Position numbers and translations under genes: made by a program. Shown here piece after piece: positions 1-6,211 of a stretch of 6,227 nt of DNA. Location: the NCBI GenBank assembly GCA_004195305.1, contig SDWN01000902.1:1-6227 (forward strand). Direction: 5' to 3'. The notes below the pieces were generated by a model. It was given only the letters and a program-made list of their open reading frames with translations, did not search any database and had not been told where the DNA came from. Source of the DNA: Neptunomonas sp. (GTDB lineage Bacteria; Pseudomonadota; Gammaproteobacteria; Pseudomonadales; Balneatricaceae). Positions within the stretch are counted from its first letter, which is position 1, and each line of letters starts with the position of its first letter.

Positions 1-19
1 AGATGTGTATAAGAGACAG
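1..19 (+). other. Untrimmed Nextera/Tn5 mosaic-end adapter
   Basis: The first 19 bases read AGATGTGTATAAGAGACAG, which is exactly the Tn5 transposase mosaic end at the 3' end of Nextera library adapters. It sits flush with the window edge, as expected of adapter left on a read that ended the contig. It should be treated as library-derived sequence, not as a genomic transposon end: there is no transposase or second mosaic end in the window. Genome sequence can be trusted only from base 20 onward. Confidence 0.95.
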
Positions 20-181
20 TTACAACACCTGTTCGTTTCGAAGCGCTTCTAGCAGATCATATCATTTCGTTATCAACTCCATATTGATTATATATTTTTG
101 ATATCGACGCGCCACTGCTAGAGTCCCTGTCACCGCTATTCTCTCCAATACCATCACCCATACCTACGCAGATACGTAACC
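20..181 (+). promoter_or_regulatory. Leader region of the MFS gene, no gene found
   Basis: These 162 bases hold no credible coding region. An AT-rich stretch at about 59-104 is the likeliest place for the MFS promoter; TTATCA (70-75) and TATATT (91-96) resemble -35 and -10 boxes, but their 15-bp spacing is short, so the call is weak. A perfect 10-bp palindrome GAAGCGCTTC lies at 40-49 and could be half of an operator or chance. YnfM-type transporters often have a divergent LysR-family regulator; none is visible here because the contig ends. No strong Shine-Dalgarno sequence precedes the MFS start. Confidence 0.3.
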
Positions 182-1387
182 ATGATTGAAGCTGGCAGCC
201 CTGCTTACTACCGCGCCACCCTGGCACTCTGCCTGGGCTCCTTTATCGTGTTCGCCAATCTCTATATCACCCAGCCGCTGTTTCCACTGCTGCGTGAGCT
301 GTTTGCTCTCAGCGCACTGCAAGCGACCTGGTCGCTGTCACTGGCGATGCTGACTCTGGGGGTGTCTCTACTGCTCTATGGGCCGCTCTCCGATGCCTTG
401 GGACGGCGCCGAATCATGCTCCTGACCCTCGCAGGAGCCAGCGCGCTAACGCTGTTGATACCACTGCTGGACAGTTATATTGGGCTACTTGGATTACGGA
501 TGCTGCAAGGACTGCTACTGGGTGGCGTGCCAGCCATCGCGATCGCTTATATGGGCGATGAGTTCGAACCCCCTGCGCTACTCCTGGCGGTCGGGCTGTA
601 TATCAGCGCCAATAGCCTCGGTGGCATCAGTGGCCGGTTGATCGGGGGAGGCATGACCGACCTGGCGGGCTGGCAGTCGGCTTTTTATCTGGTGGGCGGA
701 TTAAGCCTACTAGGGGTGGTGTTATTTGCCAAACTGCTACCGCCGTCGCAGCAGTTTCAGCCCCGGCCGCTGCGACTGGGCAGCATGGTCGCGGATCTGG
801 CGGCTCACCTGAAGAATCCGTTACTACTACTCGCCTATCTGATTGGCGGTCTCAATTTCTTTATCTTCTCCAACCAATACAGCTATATCACCTACGTGCT
901 CAGTGATAGTCCGTTTCATCTGCCCCCGACCTGGCTGGGACTGCTGTTTCTAACGTACCTAACCGGCACCTTCAGCTCGGCGCTGTCCGGCAAGCTCAAC
1001 CTGCGCTACTCACCACCGCTGTGTATGCTTGGCGGTATTCTGATGCTGATGCTGGGCACCCTGCTCACCCTGAATCAGACCCTACCCGGGATCATCGCTG
1101 GCTTGCTGATCAACAGCTTTGGCTTCTTTTTCTGCCACTCGATCTGCAGCGCCTGGGTCAACCGGCATGCCGAACGGGCACGGGCCAGTGCCTCATCGCT
1201 GTATCTGCTGTTTTATTACCTGGGCGCCAGCGTCGGTGGGTTTTATCTGGATCCGTTCTGGCAAGCCGCCCGCTGGCAGGGTGTGGTACTGGGGTCGCTA
1301 CTGGTATTGCTGCTCACCGCTGCACTGGCGCTCAGGCTGTATTACCGGCAACAGACTCTTGCGACAGCCACTCCCAGGCCTGTGTAA
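182..1387 (+). CDS. MFS transporter, YnfM-like drug/sugar efflux family
   Basis: This is a 401-residue major facilitator superfamily protein of the inner membrane, close to the usual length of about 400. About twelve hydrophobic segments can be drawn (roughly residues 13-30, 48-66, 77-95, 101-122, 133-153, 163-184, 213-231, 249-270, 277-296, 301-322, 336-355, 365-386), with a polar central loop near 186-212. The MFS signature motif A is clear at 67-77 (GPLSDALGRRR) between segments 2 and 3. The stretch SANSLGGISGRLIGG (142-156) is typical of the YnfM branch, proton-driven exporters whose substrates are mostly unknown; the substrate here cannot be told. The ATG at 182 is the first in frame and gives a normal N-terminus, but its ribosome site is poor. 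The last 17 or so codons and the stop lie in DNA whose opposite strand is a decayed copy of the SpoIIAA-like gene's end, so the short polar tail after segment 12 is a by-product of an old gene overlap. The gene converges on the minus-strand cluster. Confidence 0.88.
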   Translation: MIEAGSPAYYRATLALCLGSFIVFANLYITQPLFPLLRELFALSALQATWSLSLAMLTLGVSLLLYGPLSDALGRRRIMLLTLAGASALTLLIPLLDSYIGLLGLRMLQGLLLGGVPAIAIAYMGDEFEPPALLLAVGLYISANSLGGISGRLIGGGMTDLAGWQSAFYLVGGLSLLGVVLFAKLLPPSQQFQPRPLRLGSMVADLAAHLKNPLLLLAYLIGGLNFFIFSNQYSYITYVLSDSPFHLPPTWLGLLFLTYLTGTFSSALSGKLNLRYSPPLCMLGGILMLMLGTLLTLNQTLPGIIAGLLINSFGFFFCHSICSAWVNRHAERARASASSLYLLFYYLGASVGGFYLDPFWQAARWQGVVLGSLLVLLLTAALALRLYYRQQTLATATPRPV

Positions 1388-1429
1388 CCTGGTTCAGATC
1401 AAAGTAAAGTACTGCACCTCACCGTGACT
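1332..1429 (-). pseudogene. Decayed 3' end of a SpoIIAA-like gene (copy 1)
   Basis: Read on the minus strand, this segment matches the last 31 or so codons of the intact SpoIIAA-like gene at 1478-1861, including its TGA stop (1332-1334). A 5-bp insertion (1401-1410, a repeated ACTTT on this strand) throws it out of frame, and it has no start or upstream portion. All four substitutions against the intact copy are silent in the SpoIIAA frame (His CAC/CAT, Leu CTG/TTG, Gln CAA/CAG, Ala GCC/GCT). The remnant lies antisense to the end of the MFS gene and should not yield a protein. Confidence 0.8.
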
Positions 1430-1533
1430 GCAGGGCGTGGTGCTAGGCTCGCTACTGGTACTGCTGCTCACCGTCGCTCAAGCTGTATTACCGGCAACAG
1501 ACTCCTGCGACAACCACTCCCAGGCCTGTGTAA
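1430..1533 (+). pseudogene. Decayed 3' end of an MFS gene (copy 2)
   Basis: This plus-strand segment repeats the last 37 or so codons of the intact MFS gene, up to the matching TAA at 1531-1533. In its first part all five substitutions are silent in the MFS frame (Gly GGT/GGC, Val GTA/GTG, Leu CTG/CTA, Gly GGG/GGC, Leu TTG/CTG), so it diverged as working coding sequence. An 8-bp deletion near 1474 shifts the frame just outside the 3' end of the live SpoIIAA-like gene. It lacks a start and lies downstream of the live MFS stop, so it is a non-coding remnant in its present place. Confidence 0.8.
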
Positions 1534-1861
1534 CCTGGTTCAGATCAAAGTACTGCACCTCACCATGACTGAAGGGCGTGGCCAGTTTCGCCATCCAACG
1601 CTCCCACTCTTGATCACCGATCACTGCTACGCGCTCGACCCTGGCGTTGATCTCGAGGCCGAACAGCAGCTCATCCCAGGCTGCCTGCAGCTCCCAGCCA
1701 CGAAACCCCTCCAGCAGAAACAGCAACCGAACCGAGGGGTGTGCCTGCAGCACCTCGCGTACCTGGGGGATCAGAAAATTCTTATAATCATTGTCGGTCA
1801 GCAGTCCACTGGCCATAAAGCCCAGCCGATTTGAACCGCTCTGTTCCAGTTTCATCAGCAT
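1478..1861 (-). CDS. SpoIIAA-like (STAS/SEC14 fold, DUF3478) protein
   Basis: A 127-residue soluble protein with no signal peptide or membrane segment, matching the single-domain SpoIIAA-like family (PF11964) in length. Family-typical features are the central GFRGWELQAAWDELLFG (54-70), the VERVAVIGDQEWERWM stretch (74-89) and a C-terminal part with TPFSHGEVQYFDLNQ (94-108) followed by a helix with AWEWL (112-116). The fold resembles anti-sigma-factor antagonists and the lipid-binding SEC14 domain, but the cellular role of this family is not established and none is assigned here. The start at 1861 has a strong ribosome site GGAGGG (1868-1873) six bases upstream; a second ATG two codons in is possible but less well spaced. 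It is co-directional with the Lon-like gene 156 bp upstream. Its 3' end lies in copy 2 of a tandem repeat, and the gene itself may have come from a related strain. Confidence 0.87.
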   Translation of the reverse strand: MLMKLEQSGSNRLGFMASGLLTDNDYKNFLIPQVREVLQAHPSVRLLFLLEGFRGWELQAAWDELLFGLEINARVERVAVIGDQEWERWMAKLATPFSHGEVQYFDLNQVTQAWEWLSQESVAGNTA

Positions 1862-1904
1862 TACGTACCCTCCAAAAAACCAACTCTCAGGCTCAGTCTA
1901 GTCG

Positions 1905-2078
1905 CTACGGCCTGTATTCGAAGCCTTTCTTCAGCCGCTCGCCTTGGCCAGCTCCTTCAACCGCTTCACCACCTCGAAGTTCAGTGAATTGCTGCGGCCT
2001 GTGTGCAACACCTTTCTTCAGCCGCTCGCCTTGGCCAACTCCTTCAACCGCTTCACCACCTCGAAGTTCAGTGAGCGC
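1905..2078. repeat. 87-bp tandem duplication of the Lon-like gene's 3' end
   Basis: Unit 1 is 1905-1991 and unit 2 is 1992-2078. The 64-bp core (1924-1987 and 2011-2074) differs by one base (1951 G, 2038 A), while the 19-bp spacer part (1905-1923 and 1992-2010) has six or so differences. The live Lon-like gene ends in unit 2 with its stop at 2018-2020; unit 1 lies wholly downstream of that stop. The single core change is silent in the Lon frame (Leu CTG/TTG). Much lower identity in the non-coding part than in the coding part fits divergence under selection before joining. Confidence 0.93.
1931..1987 (-). pseudogene. Orphan 3' end of a Lon-like protease gene
   Basis: On the minus strand this segment encodes SLNFEVVKRLKELAKASG plus a TGA stop, identical in protein to the C-terminus of the intact Lon-like protease. 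It has no start and follows the intact gene's stop by about 30 bp, so it is a tandem-duplicated or imported gene end with no protein product expected. It lies in the transcribed gap before the SpoIIAA-like gene and might still carry 3' mRNA signals of the protease gene, although no hairpin with a U-run is visible. Confidence 0.85.
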
Positions 2079-4390
2079 TGGGTGAAACTACCGTCGGGCT
2101 TACGCTCCCCGGGCTTACGCCCGGTCAGCAGCTCAAGCGCCTGGTCGACCGTGGCCACGGTATAGACATAGAAGACCCCATCAGCCACCGCCTGGACCAC
2201 CGCTTGCTTAAGCATCAGGTTACGTTGGTTGGCCTGCGGGATAATAACCCCCTGCTCGCCGGTCAGGCCGTTGCCGATGCAGACATCGAAGAAGCCTTCG
2301 ATCTTCTCGTTGACGCCGCCAATCGCCTGCACCTCTCCGTACTGATTGATCGAACCGGTCAGGGCAAAACTCTGCTTGATCGGGGTATGCGTTAACGCCG
2401 AGATCAGGGTGCAGATCTCCGCCAGTGACGCGCTGTCGCCATCGACATAGCCGTACGACTGCTCCAGGGCGATACTGGCCGACAGCGCCAAAACGAAATC
2501 CTGGGCGTACTTGTGTCCCAGATAACCGGATAAGATCATCACCCCTTTGGAGTGGATCGGTTGCCCCAGGGTCACCTCTTTTTCGATATCGACGATCCCT
2601 TTGTCGCCGGGATGTACGGTCGCGGTAATTCGCGCCGGGGAGCCAAATCGAACCTCGCCCACCTCCAGTACGGTCAGCCCGTTACACTTTCCGACGGCGA
2701 TCCCCTGTGTATCGATGAGAATAACGCGGTTGATGATCTCTTCGCGCATGCGCGAACTGAGGCGGTCGGTACGCCGTTCCTTGGCGTCCAGCGCCTGCTG
2801 AATATGCTGAACTTGAATCAACTCATCGCCGATTTTCTGGCGTTTGTAGTCCGCCTCGCAGATCAGGTCTTTCATCTCTCCGATCTGGGCTGATAACAGG
2901 CCCTGGTCTTCGGCCATCCGCGAACTCTGTTCAATCAACCGCGCCACCGCGGTCCGGCTGAGGTGGGCGCACCCCTCCTGCTGCGACAGGGTTCGAATCA
3001 GGCGGGCATAGTTGCGAATAAAAGCATCGGTACGCGGCACATCGTCGTCAAAATCTACCACCACCCGGAACAGGGTGGAGAAGTCAGGATCCATCTGCTG
3101 CAGCATGTAATAGAGTTCGCGGTCACCGATAATCACCACTTTGACCTTAAGGTCGATCGGTTCCGGGTCCAGGGTGATATTGTTCATCCCGGACAACTCA
3201 GCAAAGGGGTTTTCAATCTTAAGCTTGGATGACGTCAGTGCACGCTTGATCGCCGACCAGACCATCGGCTGCTCAAACAGTTTTTCCGCCTCAAGCACCA
3301 GATAGCCACCGTTGGCCTGATGCAGCGCGCCGCCCCGAATCAGTTGGAAGTTGGTCACCATTGCACCCATTTCGGAACTGTACTCGATCCGCCCAAACAG
3401 GTTGTCATAGCTGGGATGGGATTCAAACACCACAGGCAACCCTTTGGTCTTCTGGTGATCGACGAGCATATTGACCCCGAACTGTTGCTCCAGCTGCGCT
3501 AACCGCGATGCGGTGGTGCGCTCATCGATCACCTTATCGTCACCGGCCAGCTCCGCCGCCAGCTTGATCAGCTCCTGCTCCATCTGACTGAGGTATCCAA
3601 CAACCCTTGGCTGGGATGCATACTTCTCTTTCAGGGGTTGGAACACCGGGGTCATCGCTGAGCGGGCGGTCGTATGTTCGAGCCTCTTCTGTTTCTCGTT
3701 GGCTTCACGACGCCATTGCGGCAGGCTGGTGAGCGACTCGTTGAGGAACTCCTCCAGCTCGTCGATATCGGCGTTGACCTGATTGCGCTGCGCCTCCTCC
3801 AGCTGCGAAAACGCCGCCTCATCCATCGCCTGGCCGTCCAATACAGGGGTAAAGCCAACGCTGCCCGCATCACGATACAGGGCGATACTCTTACTCCGGG
3901 CGCGATTCTCAACCTGCTCCAGCGCCTGATCGTAAAGTTTATTAAAGTCGCGCTCGATGCGGCTTTTTGCACGCTGGTAAGAGGGGTTTTCAAAGGCGCT
4001 CGGGAGTTCGGAGGCCATCGCTTCGAGCAGGTGCTGGATATCTACCTTGAACACCGAGCCCTTACCCGGCGCAAAATAGAACGCCTGCGGATGACGCAGA
4101 TCAGACAGATTATTGAGGTAACACCAATCCTGAGGCTTCTTGGCCTTCTTCGCTTCGCGTTTGAGGGTATCCATCACAAAAGAGAAGCGGCCGCTCTGCG
4201 AGTGTCCCATCACGAACAGGTTGTAGTCCGGTCGGTGCATCCCGATCCCGAACTCCATCGCTTCGACCGCACGCTCCTGACCATAGATGCCTTTAAACCC
4301 CTCCAGCGTCTCGGTGGTTTTGAACGGTAACAGCTCTGGACTGCAGGTACGATATAGCTGATCGATATCAAGCCGGGTGGCAGAATCCAT
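2018..4390 (-). CDS. Lon-family AAA+ ATP-dependent protease (LonB/YcbZ-like)
   Basis: A 790-residue member of peptidase family S16, related to E. coli YcbZ (LonH) and archaeal LonB, expected to unfold and degrade cytoplasmic proteins using ATP. In order: an N-terminal region with the QERAVEAMEFGIGM block (about 38-51), a P-loop-like GHSQSGRFS (62-70), a long charged, probably coiled-coil insert (about 150-310), a Walker-B-like GGYLVLEAE (361-369), the rest of the AAA+ module with a GDRELYYMLQQMDPDFSTLF segment (about 422-441), then the Lon proteolytic domain (about 560-765). The Ser-Lys dyad is present: Ser653 in DGDSAS and Lys696 in GGVNEK, 43 residues apart as in Lon (Ser679/Lys722). No substrate-binding N-terminal LAN domain and no membrane segment is seen. 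The reading frame is open to 4450, but the ATG at 4390 is preferred: it has AGAGG five bases upstream (4396-4400), and a possible promoter lies inside the longer version. The P-loop has Arg in place of the usual Lys, which from memory is common in this branch. The 3' end is duplicated downstream. Confidence 0.9.
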   Translation of the reverse strand: MDSATRLDIDQLYRTCSPELLPFKTTETLEGFKGIYGQERAVEAMEFGIGMHRPDYNLFVMGHSQSGRFSFVMDTLKREAKKAKKPQDWCYLNNLSDLRHPQAFYFAPGKGSVFKVDIQHLLEAMASELPSAFENPSYQRAKSRIERDFNKLYDQALEQVENRARSKSIALYRDAGSVGFTPVLDGQAMDEAAFSQLEEAQRNQVNADIDELEEFLNESLTSLPQWRREANEKQKRLEHTTARSAMTPVFQPLKEKYASQPRVVGYLSQMEQELIKLAAELAGDDKVIDERTTASRLAQLEQQFGVNMLVDHQKTKGLPVVFESHPSYDNLFGRIEYSSEMGAMVTNFQLIRGGALHQANGGYLVLEAEKLFEQPMVWSAIKRALTSSKLKIENPFAELSGMNNITLDPEPIDLKVKVVIIGDRELYYMLQQMDPDFSTLFRVVVDFDDDVPRTDAFIRNYARLIRTLSQQEGCAHLSRTAVARLIEQSSRMAEDQGLLSAQIGEMKDLICEADYKRQKIGDELIQVQHIQQALDAKERRTDRLSSRMREEIINRVILIDTQGIAVGKCNGLTVLEVGEVRFGSPARITATVHPGDKGIVDIEKEVTLGQPIHSKGVMILSGYLGHKYAQDFVLALSASIALEQSYGYVDGDSASLAEICTLISALTHTPIKQSFALTGSINQYGEVQAIGGVNEKIEGFFDVCIGNGLTGEQGVIIPQANQRNLMLKQAVVQAVADGVFYVYTVATVDQALELLTGRKPGERKPDGSFTQRSLNFEVVKRLKELAKASG

Positions 4391-4421
4391 TTTTACCTCT
4401 GTAGACAGATCATTTACACCA

Positions 4422-4450
4422 TAAATACCAAGCACCGCCCGCAGAGGCAA
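4422..4450 (-). promoter_or_regulatory. Possible sigma-70 promoter of the Lon-like gene
   Basis: On the minus strand TTGCCT (4445-4450) and TATTTA (4422-4427) are separated by 17 bp and lie just after the aroE stop, about 32 bp before the chosen Lon-like start. The -10 box matches the consensus only in part, so this is a weak prediction; the gene may instead be read through from hemF-aroE, since no terminator is visible in the 72-bp gap. Confidence 0.3.
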
Positions 4451-4462
4451 GCTAAAGGGTTA

Positions 4463-5287
4463 TCAGGCTAAGAGTTTTTTCCGTACGGCGGCAATCACGC
4501 CAGCTGTGGGCGGGCGCACGCCGCGCCAGATAAAAAAAGATTCTGCAGCCTGTTCGACCAGCATCCCCAAGCCATCGAGCGCCTTGGCCGCGCCCTGCTG
4601 CTGCGCCCAACGCATAAATGGGGTCGGCTCAGCGCCGTACATCAGGTCGTAGCACCAACCATCCGCAGCCAGTACCCCGGCAGGAAGCGGCGGTAACTCA
4701 CCCTGCAGACTGGCTGACGTGCCGTTGATGATCAGGTCAAACTGACCCTCGATCGCCTCGAAACCGCAGCCGCTGATCGGTCCCTGGTCAGCAAAGATCT
4801 GCGCCAGCTGCTGCGCTTTGGCGGCGGTACGATTAGCCACCAGCAGCTGCTGCGGACGTTGCTGCAGCAGTGGTTCAAGGACCCCGCGCACGGCACCTCC
4901 CGCGCCTAACACCAACACCCGCCGGGCTTCAATCCGGCCTTGGTGGTTGTGGATAATATCCTCAACCAATCCCACCCCGTCGGTGGTATCACCACAAAGT
5001 TGGCCCGCCTGGTCGCGATATAGGGTATTCACCGCGCCCGCCAGACGCGCTCTGGGGGTCAGGCTGCTGACCAGGCTCCAAGCCTCCTCCTTAAAGGGCA
5101 CTGTGACATTAAGGCCCGCGCCACCCTTGGCAAAGAAGGTCAGTACCGCCTCGGCAAAACCATCCAGCGGCGCTTCGAGAGTTTCGTAAGCCAGGTCCTG
5201 AGCGCACTGCTGCGCGAACAGCTGATGGATCGAGGGGGACTTACTGTGGTTGATCGGATTGCCAACGACGGCGTAGCGGTCGGTCAT
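4463..5287 (-). CDS. aroE: Shikimate dehydrogenase (NADP+)
   Basis: This 274-residue cytoplasmic enzyme reduces 3-dehydroshikimate to shikimate with NADPH, the fourth step of the shikimate pathway to chorismate and the aromatic amino acids. Its length matches E. coli AroE (272). The shikimate-binding motif NPINHSKSPSIH (10-21), the catalytic Lys66 in NVTVPFK (60-66), Asn87 in GAVNT and catalytic Asp103 in GDTTDG are all present. The nucleotide-binding glycine loop is GAGGA (128-132) and NRTAAK (152-157) is the NADP-selective motif that marks AroE rather than YdiB or quinate dehydrogenases. INGTSA (187-192), DLMYGAEPTPF (214-224) and DGLGMLVEQAAESF (238-251, with Gln246) complete the family signature. 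The ATG at 5287 has AGAGGT (5295-5300) seven bases upstream, lying within the last codons of hemF; the 3-bp gap between the genes implies one transcript and probable translational coupling. hemF-aroE order is also found in Pseudomonas. Confidence 0.97.
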   Translation of the reverse strand: MTDRYAVVGNPINHSKSPSIHQLFAQQCAQDLAYETLEAPLDGFAEAVLTFFAKGGAGLNVTVPFKEEAWSLVSSLTPRARLAGAVNTLYRDQAGQLCGDTTDGVGLVEDIIHNHQGRIEARRVLVLGAGGAVRGVLEPLLQQRPQQLLVANRTAAKAQQLAQIFADQGPISGCGFEAIEGQFDLIINGTSASLQGELPPLPAGVLAADGWCYDLMYGAEPTPFMRWAQQQGAAKALDGLGMLVEQAAESFFIWRGVRPPTAGVIAAVRKKLLA

Positions 5288-5290
5288 GCT

Positions 5291-6211
5291 CTATACCTCT
5301 GCCAGCCAATCGCGCGGCTGCAAAAAATAATCGGTCAAGCGGGCTTCTTCACTGCCGGCTTCGGCCTGGTAGTTATATTCCCAGCGAACTTCGGGCGGCA
5401 GCGACATCAGTATCGATTCGGTCCGACCACCCGACTGCAGCCCGAATAGGGTGCCGCGATCGAAGACCAGATTAAACTCCACGTAGCGGCCCCGCCGGTA
5501 ACGCTGGAAGCGTTTCTCAGCCTCGGCATACGCGCTATCCTTGCGGCGCTGAACCAACGGCAGATAGGCATGCAGATAGCCCTGCCCGATCGCTTTGACG
5601 AAATCGAAGCAGCTGTTGAAATCGGGCTGGTTCAGGTCATCGAAAAACAGCCCGCCGATACCGCGCGGCTCATCACGATGCTTGAGGTAGAAGTAACGAT
5701 CGCACCACTCTTTATATTGGGGATACAGTTCGGCGCCAAAAGGATCGCAGATCGCCTTAGCGGCGAGATGCCAATCGCGGCAATCTTCAACGTAACCATA
5801 GCAGGGGGTCAGGTCGAAACCGCCACCAAACCACCAGATAGGGTCTTCACCCTCTTTCTCCGCTATAAAAAATCGTACGTTGGCGTGAGAGGTGGGCACA
5901 TAGGGGTTTTCGGGATGCATCACCAGCGACACCCCCACCGCCTGGTAGCTGCGACCCGCCAGTTCAGGCCGATGTGCGGTGGCGGATCCGGGCATATTGT
6001 CCCCCTGCACATGGGAAAAATTAACCCCGCCTTTTTCGAAAACAGCGCCGTCGGTCAACACCCGTGAACGTCCCCCCCCTCCGCTCGGCTTGTCCCAACG
6101 ATCTTCCTTGAAGGTCGCTTGACCATCAGCGGCTTCCAGCTCACGACAGATCTGATCCTGCAGCTGCTGCATGAACTCCACGACGGGTTGGATATCGACG
6201 GCGGCCATCAT
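5291..6211 (-). CDS. hemF: Oxygen-dependent coproporphyrinogen III oxidase
   Basis: HemF oxidatively decarboxylates coproporphyrinogen III to protoporphyrinogen IX with O2, a late step in heme synthesis, in the cytoplasm as a homodimer. The 306 residues match the family length (E. coli 299). The family signature is complete at 167-191, running from KEWCDRYFYLKHR to GIGGLFFD. Other conserved blocks are RSRVLTDGAVFEKGGVNFS (48-66), PTSHANVR with the probable catalytic His109 (106-113), WWFGGGFDLTP (126-136) and, near the C-terminus, YVEFNLVFDRGTLFGLQSGG with GRTESILMSLPP (243-273). Two adjacent ATGs can start it: 6211 and 6208. The ribosome site AGGAG (6216-6220) is four bases from the first and seven from the second, so 6208 (305 residues) is slightly favoured on spacing. 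It appears to be the first visible gene of the hemF-aroE transcript; its promoter is beyond the window or in an upstream gene. No cysteine-rich radical-SAM (HemN) features are present. Confidence 0.97.
   Translation of the reverse strand: MMAAVDIQPVVEFMQQLQDQICRELEAADGQATFKEDRWDKPSGGGGRSRVLTDGAVFEKGGVNFSHVQGDNMPGSATAHRPELAGRSYQAVGVSLVMHPENPYVPTSHANVRFFIAEKEGEDPIWWFGGGFDLTPCYGYVEDCRDWHLAAKAICDPFGAELYPQYKEWCDRYFYLKHRDEPRGIGGLFFDDLNQPDFNSCFDFVKAIGQGYLHAYLPLVQRRKDSAYAEAEKRFQRYRRGRYVEFNLVFDRGTLFGLQSGGRTESILMSLPPEVRWEYNYQAEAGSEEARLTDYFLQPRDWLAEV

Larger units (their letters stand above)
1276..1581. repeat. Imperfect tandem duplication of convergent 3' gene ends
   Basis: Copy 1 is 1276-1429 (154 bp) and copy 2 is 1430-1570 (141 bp), followed by an 11-bp start of a third unit (1571-1581, GAAGGGCGTGG). 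The copies are about 93% identical outside two indels: 8 bp missing from copy 2 near 1474, and 5 bp (a second AAAGT) extra in copy 1 near 1401-1410. Each copy holds the last part of the MFS gene on + and the last part of the SpoIIAA-like gene on -. The live MFS gene ends in copy 1 and the live SpoIIAA-like gene ends in copy 2. The junction lies in a shared AGGGCGTGG (1432-1440), present in both source sequences, which suggests joining at microhomology. Confidence 0.93.

Noticed and set aside
59..104. Separated inverted repeat ATATCA / TGATAT upstream of the MFS gene
   Set aside because: Six-base arms 34 bp apart in AT-rich DNA are expected by chance.
1424..1834. Plus-strand open frame of 136 codons
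   Set aside because: It overlaps the SpoIIAA-like gene almost completely in antisense, begins in the repeat junction and shows no family features. The minus-strand protein is the clear gene.
1276..2078. Mobile element or integration cassette around the SpoIIAA-like gene
   Set aside because: The flanking repeats are gene 3' ends of different length and sequence on the two sides, not matching target-site duplications or terminal inverted repeats, and there is no transposase or integrase.
2109..2124. Perfect 6-bp GC hairpin with a GTAA loop on the minus strand, about 90 bp before the Lon-like stop
   Set aside because: It has no U-run and lies inside the coding region, where it encodes part of the GRKPGE segment. 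It could influence mRNA ends but cannot be called a terminator.
3674..4330. Plus-strand open frame of 218 codons opposite the Lon-like gene
   Set aside because: It is antisense to a well-conserved protease, has no recognisable domain and is explained by the GC-rich codon use of the real gene.
5570..6067. Plus-strand open frame of 165 codons opposite hemF
   Set aside because: Antisense shadow of a fully conserved HemF; no ribosome site and no domain character.
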